Source: an uncultured Collinsella sp. (GTDB lineage: Bacteria > Actinomycetota > Coriobacteriia > Coriobacteriales > Coriobacteriaceae). From it: a DNA stretch of 64,000 nt. The notes below the pieces were generated by a model. The model was not told the DNA's origin. It searched no databases and saw only the letters and a list, made by a program, of their open reading frames with translations. The DNA is taken from contig CAUCQW010000003.1 in the NCBI GenBank assembly GCA_958445065.1, positions 73,095 to 137,094 of the forward strand. The letters run 5' to 3'. Made by a program: the position numbers and the translations under genes. Below, piece by piece: positions 10,358 through 22,520 of this stretch. Each line of letters starts with the position of its first letter. Within the stretch, counting starts at the first letter, position 1.

Positions 10358-10383
10358 GTTTTGAGTCCCTAACAAGCAAATAC

Positions 10384-10532
10384 GGCGGAGGAGGAGGGAT
10401 TCGAACCCGCCAGGGCGCGGAGCGTAAAGAAAACGCGCCTGTGGCGCGTTTTTAGCGCAGCGCGGTCGGCGTAAGCCGACCGGATAAATTTTGAGCTTCG
10501 CTCAAAATTTGGACATCCCTCCTATTCAGCCA
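10384..10532 (+). repeat. tRNA-3'-end module downstream of tRNA-Ser (CGA)
   Basis: A structured non-coding unit. It opens with an inverted 25-base exact copy of the T arm and 3' acceptor strand of the tRNA-Ser just upstream (10384-10408). The shared string AGGGCGCGGAGCG follows, then three short hairpins: AAACGCGCC/GGCGCGTTT (10431-10451), GGTCGGC/GCCGACC (10464-10481) and an 11-base perfect stem with loop TTC (10486-10510). It closes with a degenerate direct copy of the tRNA-Ser 3' end (TCCCTCCT...GCCA, 10516-10532). Related modules follow tRNA-Gly (48.1 kb) and tRNA-Lys (57.1 kb). No coding potential or transposase is seen. Function unknown. Confidence 0.75.
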
Positions 10533-10745
10533 CGCCCCCATCGCGGTCGATCCCAGCCCCAAATCTCAAACGCGTACATCACCCTCCAAAACCGACATTT
10601 TTGACATCTTTGGAGGCTGACGTACATGTTTGGCCCTACGCCCGCATCCAGTCCCGACCGTTTACCGAGCAATAGGGTCGCCAGACCCGTCAACCATGTA
10701 CTATGTACGGGCATTATCTAAACCCGCAATCAGAAGGACCCTATC

Positions 10746-11435
10746 TTGCCCATCGTCGCCGCTATGACCGTTACCTCACATGCCTCGGATGCCATGGTCG
10801 CTATTCCGTTTTGGCTTGAGATGTTCGCTGTTGTCGCGGCATCGATCTCAGGAGTTCTGGTTGCGCGCGAGCACAAGCTCGACCTGGTGGGCGCCGTCGC
10901 GCTCGCCGTGGTCTGTGGCCTGGGCGGCGGTCTTTTGCGCGATATGACGCTGCAGGTGGGCAACGTCTACATCCTCAACCAACCGATGGCGCTCCCGCTT
11001 TCCATTGCCACGGCAGCCATCATCTACATTTTCCCGGCAATCGTCGACAAGCCCGAAAAACTCATCCCCCTGCTCGACATCATCTCGGTCGGCATCTATG
11101 CCGCCACTGGAGCAGACAAGGCGCTGGTCTACGGCTTTGCGCCGGCGGTGTGCATCATGATGGGCTTTTTCACCGCGGTGGGCGGCGGCATGCTGCGTGA
11201 CAGCTTTATGGGCGTGGTGCCGGGCATTTTCCAGCGCACCAACTTCTATGCCATCGCAGCCATTGCCGGCTCTGCAAGCTATGTATGCCTTGTCATGAGC
11301 GGCGTCGTCAGCAACATCACCGCGTTAATCGTATGCGTTGCGATAACCATGGGACTGCGCTGGCTGTCGCTGCGCTTCGACATCAAAAGCCCCACCGAGG
11401 AAGACATCGCACGTTTTTTGCACCGCAAAAAGTAG
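10746..11435 (+). CDS. TRIC / UPF0126 family membrane protein
   Basis: A 229-residue integral membrane protein with seven predicted hydrophobic segments and the two glycine-rich repeats that mark the family: GLGGGLLRD near 58-66 and AVGGGMLRD near 145-153. Family members form trimeric cation channels. The TTG start at 10746 is chosen because AGAAGGA lies 7 bases before it; the next in-frame ATG (10764) is too far from any ribosome-binding site. It is a single gene between the tRNA-Ser module and an envelope protein. Ion specificity cannot be told. Confidence 0.87.
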   Translation: MPIVAAMTVTSHASDAMVAIPFWLEMFAVVAASISGVLVAREHKLDLVGAVALAVVCGLGGGLLRDMTLQVGNVYILNQPMALPLSIATAAIIYIFPAIVDKPEKLIPLLDIISVGIYAATGADKALVYGFAPAVCIMMGFFTAVGGGMLRDSFMGVVPGIFQRTNFYAIAAIAGSASYVCLVMSGVVSNITALIVCVAITMGLRWLSLRFDIKSPTEEDIARFLHRKK

Positions 11436-11541
11436 ATTGCGCGGCCTCATCCTTCGAAATACAACCGAGAGGTTCTTTTAGAGCGCCCACGCGTTGGGTA
11501 CCCTGTTAGGTGCATGTCGAGCATCTGACGAAGGATTCACT

Positions 11542-12690
11542 ATGCCCTGCAATCAATTCCCGTCGACCCAGCGCCATAAAGCGTGGGGCCGCATCACCAT
11601 CCTATTCGCGCTCATCGTGCTGGCGCTCACCGCACTTCCCACGGCGTCGTTCGCCGGCACGGACACCGCAGGAAACATACTTGCGACCGACAATGACGCC
11701 AATCCGTCCGGCGTCGAGGGTGACCTGTACTGGGCAGGCCAGGCTCTCAACTTGGACGATGCGTCCATCGACCGCGATATCATCGCCGCGGGCGATACCC
11801 TCTCGATCCGCGACTGCACGGTGGGCGGCGCCGTCCGTCTGGCGGCACGCACTATCGATATCGCCAAAACCACGGTTAATGGCAGCGTCACGGTGGCCGG
11901 TCAGCACGTTGTGCTCAATTCCGACAGCGCCGCCAACTGTTTTTACGCGATGGGCGAGACGGTTGCCCTGCGAGGCTCCGCCAAGTCGGCAGCGCTTGCA
12001 GGCGATACGGTGACCATCGACGGCACCGTCGAGGGCGATGTCGAGGTTTGGGCCGATAAGCTCGTCTTGGGCAAGAATGCCCGTATTACCGGCACCGTGA
12101 ACGCGCACGTCTCCGAGGACCCCGAGCGTGCCGCAGGAGCCGAGGTAGGCGCACTCAAGATCGACCGCACCGAGAACGAGAGCGCGGCCACGACCGCTAA
12201 CAACATCATCGGCGGCATCGTCGCCGCGGCGCTCTCGACCTGCTTTGTCGCCCTGCTGCTCGAGCTCGTCTTTCCGCGTGCAACCGCCAGCGCCGCTGGC
12301 ATGCTCCACCAGCGCCCCACGCCCCTGTGGGTGAGCGGTCTTCTGGGTACGATTGCTGTCGTCCCCGCCGTCCTACTGCTGATTATCTCTATCGCTGGCC
12401 TGTCGCTTGCCGGAACCCTCTTGTGCGGCGTTATCGGCATCGCATTGGTGTCGAGTGCCTTTGCGGGGTGCGCAATCGCCCGCATGGTCGGACACAGCCA
12501 GAACCGTTACGCCATGGCGGCCGTGGGCGGCATCGCCGCGGGCGCGCTTACGGCAATCCCCCTCGTAGGCGACTTCATCAGCGGCGTAGCCTTTGTCTTT
12601 ATGCTCGGCTACATCATCCAAATCATCTGGCGCAACGCCCACCTCAAGCCGCAGCAGGCAGCCAACACACCGGGACTCCCCACCGCTTAG
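11542..12690 (+). CDS. Bactofilin-like (polymer-forming) envelope protein with C-terminal membrane domain
   Basis: A 382-residue secreted or membrane protein. Residues 1-38 form a signal sequence ending ASFA. Residues about 60-165 consist of repeated short beta-strand units (for example AAGDTLSIRDCTVGGAVRLAART and VTIDGTVEGDVEVWADKLVLGKNARITG), resembling the right-handed beta-helix of bactofilin/polymer-forming proteins. About four hydrophobic helices fill residues 190-365. The ATG at 11542 follows GAAGGA. It probably has a structural role in the envelope; this is inferred only from the fold pattern. No partner genes lie nearby. Confidence 0.7.
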   Translation: MPCNQFPSTQRHKAWGRITILFALIVLALTALPTASFAGTDTAGNILATDNDANPSGVEGDLYWAGQALNLDDASIDRDIIAAGDTLSIRDCTVGGAVRLAARTIDIAKTTVNGSVTVAGQHVVLNSDSAANCFYAMGETVALRGSAKSAALAGDTVTIDGTVEGDVEVWADKLVLGKNARITGTVNAHVSEDPERAAGAEVGALKIDRTENESAATTANNIIGGIVAAALSTCFVALLLELVFPRATASAAGMLHQRPTPLWVSGLLGTIAVVPAVLLLIISIAGLSLAGTLLCGVIGIALVSSAFAGCAIARMVGHSQNRYAMAAVGGIAAGALTAIPLVGDFISGVAFVFMLGYIIQIIWRNAHLKPQQAANTPGLPTA

Positions 12691-12696
12691 CCGCCA

Positions 12697-12731
12697 ACCG
12701 CCACAAAGGGGCCAGGCACCCTTGTGGCGGT
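12697..12731. terminator. Hairpin after the bactofilin-like gene
   Basis: ACCGCCACAA (12697-12706) pairs with TTGTGGCGGT (12722-12731), with extra AGGG/CCCT pairing inside. No T tract follows. Confidence 0.5.
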
Positions 12732-12757
12732 GCAGACCAGCTCAATCCCCTTGCACC

Positions 12758-12793
12758 AAAAAGGGCGCCGACCATTGCGGTCGACGCCCTTTC
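12758..12793. terminator. Bidirectional terminator, mainly for typA
   Basis: Arms 12761-12773 (AAGGGCGCCGACC) and 12779-12791 pair along 13 bases with one G:U. On the minus strand the stem is followed by TTTTT. It lies 27 bases after the typA stop. Confidence 0.85.
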
Positions 12794-12819
12794 TTGTTAG
12801 TCGCTATAAAGTCCAGCGC

Positions 12820-14658
<1,839 letters not shown>

Positions 14659-14775
14659 GTAGTTCCCCTATCTTCTATCCATATACAAACGGCACGCGTA
14701 TGCGGCCCGCCCAGCGATACAACGCTCAGCGGGAATATTGAGCCTTTTACCGAAAACTCGTTTATTTTAGCGATT

Positions 14776-15225
14776 TTAGATAAGAGGGGTTTCCTCACCT
14801 GCAGGTTCAGGGTCACTCCACATAAAACCATCGCCGGCACCCATGCCCTCATACAGCACGTATGCCGAAAAACCGCTCTCGAGCGTGGTTTCGAAGAAGC
14901 TCACGAGCAGAGCATCGTGATAGCCGCCGTCAATCTCGACGCAGCCGGTGTAGCCGATGGCATAGCGGGCGATACGGCCCAGGCCCTCGTCCTTAAGACC
15001 CATCTTGTGCTCGGAGATAAAGTTGGTGGCAGCCTCCAGGCATGCCTCCTCGCCATCTTCGTCGAGCGCGGCCAGATAGCGGTTGGAAGCGGCGTCCTCA
15101 ATTGCCACAACCACGCCCGGGTTCTCGCCCGCGGCCAGGTCGTCCAAGAAGGCGCCAATCAGATCGCACACCATGGCGTCGAGCTCGGCGGAGACGTTAC
15201 CGGCGTCCTGCATATCCTGTGCCAT
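14776..15225 (-). CDS. Hypothetical protein
   Basis: A 149-residue acidic protein I do not recognise (MAQDMQDAGNVSAELDAMV). It has no signal peptide, no membrane segment and no catalytic motif that I can name; it seems a small globular cytosolic protein with mixed helix and strand (GVVVAIEDAASNRYLAAL, GCVEIDGGYHDALLVSFFE). It lies 30 bases after the preceding two-TM gene and probably shares its transcript. The gene is called real because of its position in a same-strand run and normal composition. Confidence 0.72.
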   Translation of the reverse strand: MAQDMQDAGNVSAELDAMVCDLIGAFLDDLAAGENPGVVVAIEDAASNRYLAALDEDGEEACLEAATNFISEHKMGLKDEGLGRIARYAIGYTGCVEIDGGYHDALLVSFFETTLESGFSAYVLYEGMGAGDGFMWSDPEPAGEETPLI

Positions 15226-15255
15226 CTTTAGACCTTCCCATCGAGTCCGGCGTCG

Positions 15256-15645
15256 TTACAGTTCTTGTGCCTCGGCAGCGATCTTGGCGGCAGCGTCGCG
15301 GGCGCGCATCATATCCATCGCGCGCTTGTCGAGTACCTTGATCTGGTTGGTCAGCATTACCGCATCGACCACACCCCAGATCACCAAGCCTGTTGAAATC
15401 GAAAACCCAAGCGCACCAACTGTACCACGAAGACGAGAACAGATTACCGCGACAAGGGCGGAGATGATAACCATCTTGATAAACGAGCCGCGGCGTTCGC
15501 GAAGCGTGCGGGCCTGCGTCACATAGGCAATGCGAGCCGCCTCAGAAGCCTCCGAGCGCATCTGGGCCTCGCGGGCGATCGCAGCCGCCTCGGCCGACAT
15601 ACCGCCGGCCATCAGCGAACGCTCCGCATCCTGGCCGCCCCGCAT
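15256..15645 (-). CDS. Small two-helix membrane protein, unknown
   Basis: A 129-residue protein with an alanine- and arginine-rich first half (about 1-55), two hydrophobic segments (about 57-76 and 79-99) and an Ala-rich charged C-terminal helix. The ATG at 15645 directly abuts the TAA of the bifunctional-nuclease gene upstream (TAAATG), so translation is likely coupled. No family recognised. Confidence 0.72.
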   Translation of the reverse strand: MRGGQDAERSLMAGGMSAEAAAIAREAQMRSEASEAARIAYVTQARTLRERRGSFIKMVIISALVAVICSRLRGTVGALGFSISTGLVIWGVVDAVMLTNQIKVLDKRAMDMMRARDAAAKIAAEAQEL

Positions 15646-16146
15646 TTAGAAATCATCGGGGGAGAGCGTATGGACGAACTCGTCGAACTTCTCGAACTCC
15701 TGCTCGTCGTCAACTTCCTCGGCATGGGCAGAAACGGTACCCAGGCGATTCATGATGTCGTCCTCCACAAACATGGGAGCATTGCTGCGCACGGCAAGGG
15801 CGATGGCATCGCTGGGGCGGGCATCGATCTTGCGCTCCTCGCCATCGGCCAGCACGACGATCGTCGCGTAGAACACCGGCGGCTCGGCGCGGACGATCTC
15901 GATGCGCTCGAGCTTGGCGCCCAGGGCGTCAACGGTATCGAGCAGCAGGTCATGGGTAATCGGGCGCTCGGCGCGGCCGCTATCGATGCCGCGGCTGATG
16001 GCAGCAGCTTCAAACGAACCAGTCTGAATGGAAAGGGAACGCAGTGGCGCGGGCGAGTCCGATTTACTGCTGCGCTCACGAAGCACGATAAGCGATGGCA
16101 CGGGACCGGCGGCCATGACGATGGTCTCTATGTCGACACGAACCAT
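15646..16146 (-). CDS. Bifunctional nuclease (DUF151/BFN) family protein
   Basis: A 166-residue protein with the BFN core: VFYATIVVLADGEERKIDARPSDAIALAVRSNAPMFVEDDIM, in which DARPSDAIALA is the family signature. Family members are small, usually single-copy proteins; nuclease activity has been claimed for some homologues, but the physiological role is unclear. The start at 16146 (MVRVDIETIV) follows GGAGGTG; the frame opens 30 bases earlier without a site. It leads a three-gene run with two unknown small proteins. Confidence 0.87.
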   Translation of the reverse strand: MVRVDIETIVMAAGPVPSLIVLRERSSKSDSPAPLRSLSIQTGSFEAAAISRGIDSGRAERPITHDLLLDTVDALGAKLERIEIVRAEPPVFYATIVVLADGEERKIDARPSDAIALAVRSNAPMFVEDDIMNRLGTVSAHAEEVDDEQEFEKFDEFVHTLSPDDF

Positions 16147-16260
16147 GGAACACCTCCGGTACGTAGCGGTTAACACGCGGCAGCCCGCCGCATTGAATAG
16201 CTATACTACCCAATCTTTCGCACAGCACACAAAACCAAAATGAGATTTATCGCAGACAAG

Positions 16261-16289
16261 AAAAAGCCCCGAGGCAACGCCCCGGGGCT
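16261..16289 (-). terminator. Terminator of the tRNA-Ile/Ala cluster
   Basis: On the minus strand AGCCCCG...CGGGGCT (16265-16271 with 16283-16289) is followed by TTTTTC, 15 bases after the last tRNA. Confidence 0.85.
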
Positions 16290-16303
16290 CTTCACAGTTT
16301 TGA

Positions 16304-16380
16304 TGGTGGACCTGACAAGATTCGAACTTGTGACCTCCCGGTTATCAGCCGGACGCTCTAACCAACTGAGCTACAGGTCC
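16304..16380 (-). tRNA. tRNA-Ile (GAT), copy 1
   Basis: 77 bases with acceptor GGACCTG/CAGGTCC, anticodon loop CTGATAA (GAT), T loop TTCGAAT and encoded CCA. Its sequence is identical to the copy at 16528-16604. Confidence 0.96.
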
Positions 16381-16384
16381 ATCA

Positions 16385-16460
16385 TGGTGGAGGTTAGGGG
16401 GATCGAACCCCTGACCTCAGGCTTGCAAAGCCCGCGCTCTCCCAGCTGAGCTAAACCCCC
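16385..16460 (-). tRNA. tRNA-Ala (TGC)
   Basis: 76 bases with acceptor GGGGGTT/AACCTCC, anticodon loop TTTGCAA (TGC), T arm GGGGTTCGATCCCC and encoded CCA. It lies 4 bases before tRNA-Ile copy 1 in the same transcript. Confidence 0.96.
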
Positions 16461-16471
16461 ACGGAGACAGT

Positions 16472-16516
16472 AATAAACACCCCAGCGGCGACTCGGCTCT
16501 CGCTGGGGTGTTTATT
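16472..16516. terminator. Perfect 16-bp hairpin between tRNA-Ile copy 2 and tRNA-Ala
   Basis: AATAAACACCCCAGCG (16472-16487) and its exact complement (16501-16516) with a 13-base loop. On the minus strand it follows tRNA-Ile copy 2, so it is a terminator or processing stem; the T-richness is only modest (GTTTATT). Confidence 0.7.
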
Positions 16517-16527
16517 GCGAAAGAAAG

Positions 16528-16604
16528 TGGTGGACCTGACAAGATTCGAACTTGTGACCTCCCGGTTATCAGCCGGACGCTCTAACCAACTGAGCTACAG
16601 GTCC
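16528..16604 (-). tRNA. tRNA-Ile (GAT), copy 2
   Basis: Base-for-base identical to the copy at 16304-16380 (77 bases, anticodon GAT, encoded CCA). The rRNA spacer in this window lacks Ile/Ala tRNAs, so this cluster may be the main source. Confidence 0.96.
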
Positions 16605-16675
16605 ATCGCGCAAGGGATATATTAGACGAGTCGTTACGCGCGCGTCAACAACTTTTTTGAAAATCTTTGAGGGGT

Positions 16676-16812
16676 GTCGGCCCCGGCTGCCCGTCGGCAT
16701 GCGAAGTCGCCTGCTCGGACAGTCCTGCTCGCACGGAGAGCACATTAAGTGCTCTCCGGCTCGTGCGGAACTCGCGATCGACTTCGCATGCCGCCGGGCA
16801 GCCGGGGCCGAC
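16676..16812. repeat. 137-base long inverted repeat between gyrA and tRNA-Ile
   Basis: The outer arms 16676-16709 and 16779-16812 are complementary over 34 bases with one mismatch. The centre holds a further perfect 10-base stem, CGGAGAGCAC (16734-16743) with GTGCTCTCCG (16749-16758), around loop ATTAA. No open frame of substance and no terminal direct repeats are evident. It lies beyond the gyrA terminator, so it is not simply that. It could be a MITE-like element, a cruciform or a structured RNA. Confidence 0.8.
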
Positions 16813-16830
16813 GCGAGGTTCAAGATTGTC

Positions 16831-16863
16831 AAAAAAGCGGTCGGCGCGCAGTGCGCCGACCGC
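16831..16863 (-). terminator. Terminator of gyrA
   Basis: On the minus strand GCGGTCGGCGC, a five-base loop and GCGCCGACCGC (arms 16853-16863 and 16837-16847) are followed by TTTTTT. Confidence 0.93.
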
Positions 16864-16903
16864 CGATATATGGGGTCTGATATTTTCTACCAGCTAGTTC
16901 CTC

Positions 16904-19642
16904 TTACTCGTCTAGGAGATCCTCTGGCATGTCGTTGCCGTCGCCTAGATCGACAGGGGTTTCTTCGGGGGCAGAGCCGTCTTCTGTGGCTTCGCCTTCG
17001 GGCTTCTCCTTGGCGGCCGTCATGCGGGCTACGGCGCAGATGCGGTCGTTGTCGTCGACGGTCATCATCTTGACACCCTGGGTGGCGCGGCCGGTCTGGC
17101 TGATCTCGTCGGTCTTGACGCGAATGACCGTCGCGCCCTCCGTCACGATGAACAGCTCGTGCTGCGGGCCCACCGTCTTCATGGCCGCGAGGTTGCCCTT
17201 ACGTTCGGTCATTTGGATGGTGTAGACGCCCTGGCCGCCGCGATTCTGCTCCGGGTAGTCCGCGACCGGCGTGCGCTTGCCGTAGCCGCGCTCGGTGATG
17301 ACGAATAGATCGCCGTTGCCGTTAGTGACTTCCATGCCCAGAACGCTCACGCCGTCCTTCATACCGATACCGCGAACGCCGCTAGTATCGCGGCCGGTGG
17401 CGCGCACCTGCTCCTCGGAGAACATGATCGCCTTGCCCGCGGTGGTGGCCAGGATAATCTTGTCGCCCTCGCGCACGCGGCGCACGTTCAGCAGCGCGTC
17501 GTCGTCACGCAGGTTGATAGCGATCAGGCCGTCGCGGCGGCTGCGGTCATATGCGCTCATCACGGTCTTCTTGACCATGCCGCTCTTGGTGGCAAACATC
17601 AGGTACTCGTCGGCAGGGAACTCGCGGCAGCTGATGACGCTCGCGATCTTCTCGCCCTCCTCGAAGGGCAGCAGGTTGACGATTGCGGTACCGCGCGCCT
17701 GGCGCGTACCCACCGGCAGCTCGTGCACCTTCAGGCGATAGACCTTACCCTTGCTCGAGAAGAACAGCACGTACTCGTGCGTGGACGCGATGAACATCTC
17801 GTCGATGACGTCGTCCTCTTTGAGGTTGACGCCCGACACGCCCTTGCCGCCGCGCTTCTGGGCGCGGTAGGCGGCCACCGGGATGCGCTTGACATAGCCG
17901 GTGTGGGTGATGGTCACGACCATGTCCTCATCGGCAATGAGGTCCTCGACGTCCAGGTCCTTCTCGACATGGCTGATCTCGGTGCGGCGCTTATCGCCGA
18001 ACTTCTTGGAGATCTCGCGCATCTCTTCCTTAATGACGCCCAGGATCTTCTCCTCGTGCGCCAGCAGGTCCTCGTAGTAGGCGATGGCGCGGCGCAGGCC
18101 GTCCAGCTCTTCCTGGATCTTGTCGCGCTCCAGGCCGGTCAGGCGGCGCAGCTTCATCTCGAGGATGGCCGTGGTCTGCTCGGGCGTAAAGCCAAAGCGC
18201 TCGATCAGGCGGCTGCTGGCCTCAGAGTCGGTCTGCGAGGAGCGGATGATGCTGATGACCTCGTCGATATGGTCGAGAGCCATCAGGTAGCCCTCGAGGA
18301 TATGGGCACGCGCCTGGGCCTTCTTGAGATCAAAGCGGGTGCGGCGGGTGACTACGTCGACCTGGTGGTCGATGTAGTGCTGCAGCATCTCGCGCAGGCT
18401 CAGGCATTTGGGAACGCCGTTGACAAGTGCCAGGTTGTTGGCGCCAAAGGTCGTCTGCAGCGAGGTGTACTTATACAGATTGTTGAGCACGACCTGCGGA
18501 ATGACGCCCTTCTTGAGCTCGATGACCAGACGGATACCCTTCTGGTTGGACTCATCGCGCATATCCGAGATGCCCTCGATGCGCTTATCGTTGACGAGCT
18601 GGGCGATCTTCTCCTGCAGGGTGCCCTTGTTGACCATGTAGGGAATCTCGGTAAAGACCAAGCGGCTGCGACCGGTCTTGGTGGACTCCACGTGCGCCTT
18701 GGCACGCACGGTAATGGAGCCGCGGCCGGTCTCGTAGCTCTGCTTAATGCCGGCGCTGCCCATGATGATGGCGCCGGTGGGGAAGTCCGGACCGGGCATG
18801 ATCTGCATGAGCTCGTCGACAGTGGCCTCGGGGTTGTCGATCAGGTAGCAGGTGGCCTCGATCGCCTCGGTGAGGTTATGCGGGGCGATGTTGGTGGCCA
18901 TGCCGACGGCGATGCCCTGGCTACCGTTGACCAGCAGGTTGGGGAAGCGCGCGGGCAGTGCCTGGGGCTCGGCGAGCGACTCATCGTAGTTGGGCTGCCA
19001 GTCGACGGTATCCTTCTGCAGGTCGCGCAGCAGCTCCATGGCGGGCTTTGCCAGGCGGCTCTCGGTGTAACGCATGGCGGCGGCGCCGTCGCCATCGATG
19101 TTGCCAAAGTTGCCGTGACCGTCGATGAGCGGCGTGCGCATGGAGAACCACTGCGCCAGGCGGACCATGGCCTCGTAGACCGCGAAGTCACCGTGCGGAT
19201 GGTACTTACCGATAACTTCGCCGACCGTCCAGGCCGACTTCTTGTGCGGACGGTTGGGGTAGATGCCGCTCTCGTTCATGGCGTACAGGATGCGACGGTG
19301 CACCGGCTTTAAGCCATCGCGCACGTCCGGCAGGGCGCGCGCCGTGATGACCGACATCGAGTACTCGATGAACGACTGCTTCATCTCGCGGCCGAACTCC
19401 GAAATCTGGAGCTGACCGCCGTTGATATCCTCGCCGGCCGAGGCGCCACGGTCGACTTCGCCAAAGCTCTCCTCGAGCTCGGCGTCGTCGTCCTCTTCCT
19501 CATCATCGGCATCGGGGTTATAGGCGTCCGGATCGCCGTCCTCGCCCTGCTCAGCACGGGCAAGCAGGCGCTTCAGATCATCGGGCATGCCGGCGTCGCC
19601 GGCCTCGTCCATACCCTCGTTATTATTGATATCGTCTGCCAC
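16904..19642 (-). CDS. gyrA: DNA gyrase subunit A
   Basis: GyrA cuts and rejoins DNA in the GyrA2B2 complex that adds negative supercoils. The 912-residue product has the winged-helix/tower core from about residue 80, active-site Tyr192 (AAAMRYTES) and C-terminal pinwheel repeats, including the GyrA box QRGGKGV. Two oddities. First, residues 1-72 are an acidic, probably disordered extension not found in typical GyrA. Second, the quinolone-resistance region reads [10 protein letters not shown]: Phe153 stands where E. coli has Ser83 (codon TTC, 19184-19186), while Glu157 matches the Gram-positive norm at Asp87. GTG start at 19642 after AGGAGGTAAC. It follows gyrB across a long hairpin. Confidence 0.98.
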   Translation of the reverse strand: MADDINNNEGMDEAGDAGMPDDLKRLLARAEQGEDGDPDAYNPDADDEEEDDDAELEESFGEVDRGASAGEDINGGQLQISEFGREMKQSFIEYSMSVITARALPDVRDGLKPVHRRILYAMNESGIYPNRPHKKSAWTVGEVIGKYHPHGDFAVYEAMVRLAQWFSMRTPLIDGHGNFGNIDGDGAAAMRYTESRLAKPAMELLRDLQKDTVDWQPNYDESLAEPQALPARFPNLLVNGSQGIAVGMATNIAPHNLTEAIEATCYLIDNPEATVDELMQIMPGPDFPTGAIIMGSAGIKQSYETGRGSITVRAKAHVESTKTGRSRLVFTEIPYMVNKGTLQEKIAQLVNDKRIEGISDMRDESNQKGIRLVIELKKGVIPQVVLNNLYKYTSLQTTFGANNLALVNGVPKCLSLREMLQHYIDHQVDVVTRRTRFDLKKAQARAHILEGYLMALDHIDEVISIIRSSQTDSEASSRLIERFGFTPEQTTAILEMKLRRLTGLERDKIQEELDGLRRAIAYYEDLLAHEEKILGVIKEEMREISKKFGDKRRTEISHVEKDLDVEDLIADEDMVVTITHTGYVKRIPVAAYRAQKRGGKGVSGVNLKEDDVIDEMFIASTHEYVLFFSSKGKVYRLKVHELPVGTRQARGTAIVNLLPFEEGEKIASVISCREFPADEYLMFATKSGMVKKTVMSAYDRSRRDGLIAINLRDDDALLNVRRVREGDKIILATTAGKAIMFSEEQVRATGRDTSGVRGIGMKDGVSVLGMEVTNGNGDLFVITERGYGKRTPVADYPEQNRGGQGVYTIQMTERKGNLAAMKTVGPQHELFIVTEGATVIRVKTDEISQTGRATQGVKMMTVDDNDRICAVARMTAAKEKPEGEATEDGSAPEETPVDLGDGNDMPEDLLDE

Positions 19643-19719
19643 GTTACCTCCTCATGGTTTGCGTGGTCCATTAGTTCCCTACCACGGAGACGGATTACCG
19701 GGAATGCCGGATAACCCTC

Positions 19720-21893
<2,174 letters not shown>

Positions 21894-21899
21894 TTATCG

Positions 21900-21930
21900 T
21901 AAAAAAATACCCTCGGGAACGAGGGTATTT
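21900..21930 (-). terminator. Terminator of the dnaN-recF-dciA operon
   Basis: Arms AAATACCCTCG (21905-21915) and CGAGGGTATTT (21920-21930) are perfect and followed on the minus strand by a T run. It separates the recF operon from gyrB. Confidence 0.9.
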
Positions 21931-21956
21931 GGCTCTACAAGGCCACCAGATGCGAT

Positions 21957-22520
21957 TTAAGGCTCTTTTTTGCTTTGCACGCCCTTGGCCCACTCGGCAC
22001 TGGCTCTCATGGCGTTCTCGAGGGCCTCGCGCAGTTTTTGGTCTTCGATGGGCGCCACTTGGCGCTCAATCTCGGTGCGCTCGGCATCGCTGAGGTCGGC
22101 GTGCGGAGCCGGCGGGCGCTCGGTCGGCGCCGGGCGCAGGCGCTCCTTGGCGGCGGGTGGCGTGTGACCGGGCGCGGTGGTTTTGAACACCAGGCCGTCC
22201 ACATGCGCACCGGCGCGCTCCATGCGCGCGCGGATGATCTCGCGCAACAGCGTCATTTCCTGCGTCCACGAGGGCGAGTCGAGATATACCAGCAGCTCAT
22301 TGGACTCGGGCAGGTAGCGCAGACCCGTCACATGCCGCCCCTCGCGCGTGCCCGAGCACACCGCGTTCCACGCGCGATAGACCGCACGCGACTCCTCGGC
22401 GGCCTCCATCTGCGCACGGCGCTCAGGGGTCGCAGCCGCCAGGATGCGCTGGCGCTCTGCGTTCAAAAAGCCACTGAAGGCGACCGTCTCGCTCTCGCGC
22501 TCGTAATTAGCACGTCTCAC
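21957..22520 (-). CDS. DUF721 / DciA-like protein, probable helicase-loading factor
   Basis: A 187-residue protein encoded between recF and gyrB, the usual place of DUF721 genes in Actinobacteria. The core at about 45-115 (YRAWNAVCSGTREGRHVTGLRYLPESNELLVYLDSPSWTQEM) fits the DciA fold, which binds the replicative helicase and helps load it. The rest is charged and Pro-rich with a C-terminal helical segment. It starts with GTG, overlapping the recF stop by 14 bases, so translation is coupled. The helicase-loading role is inferred from the family; no DnaC or DnaI gene is seen in this window. Confidence 0.78.
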   Translation of the reverse strand: MRRANYERESETVAFSGFLNAERQRILAAATPERRAQMEAAEESRAVYRAWNAVCSGTREGRHVTGLRYLPESNELLVYLDSPSWTQEMTLLREIIRARMERAGAHVDGLVFKTTAPGHTPPAAKERLRPAPTERPPAPHADLSDAERTEIERQVAPIEDQKLREALENAMRASAEWAKGVQSKKEP

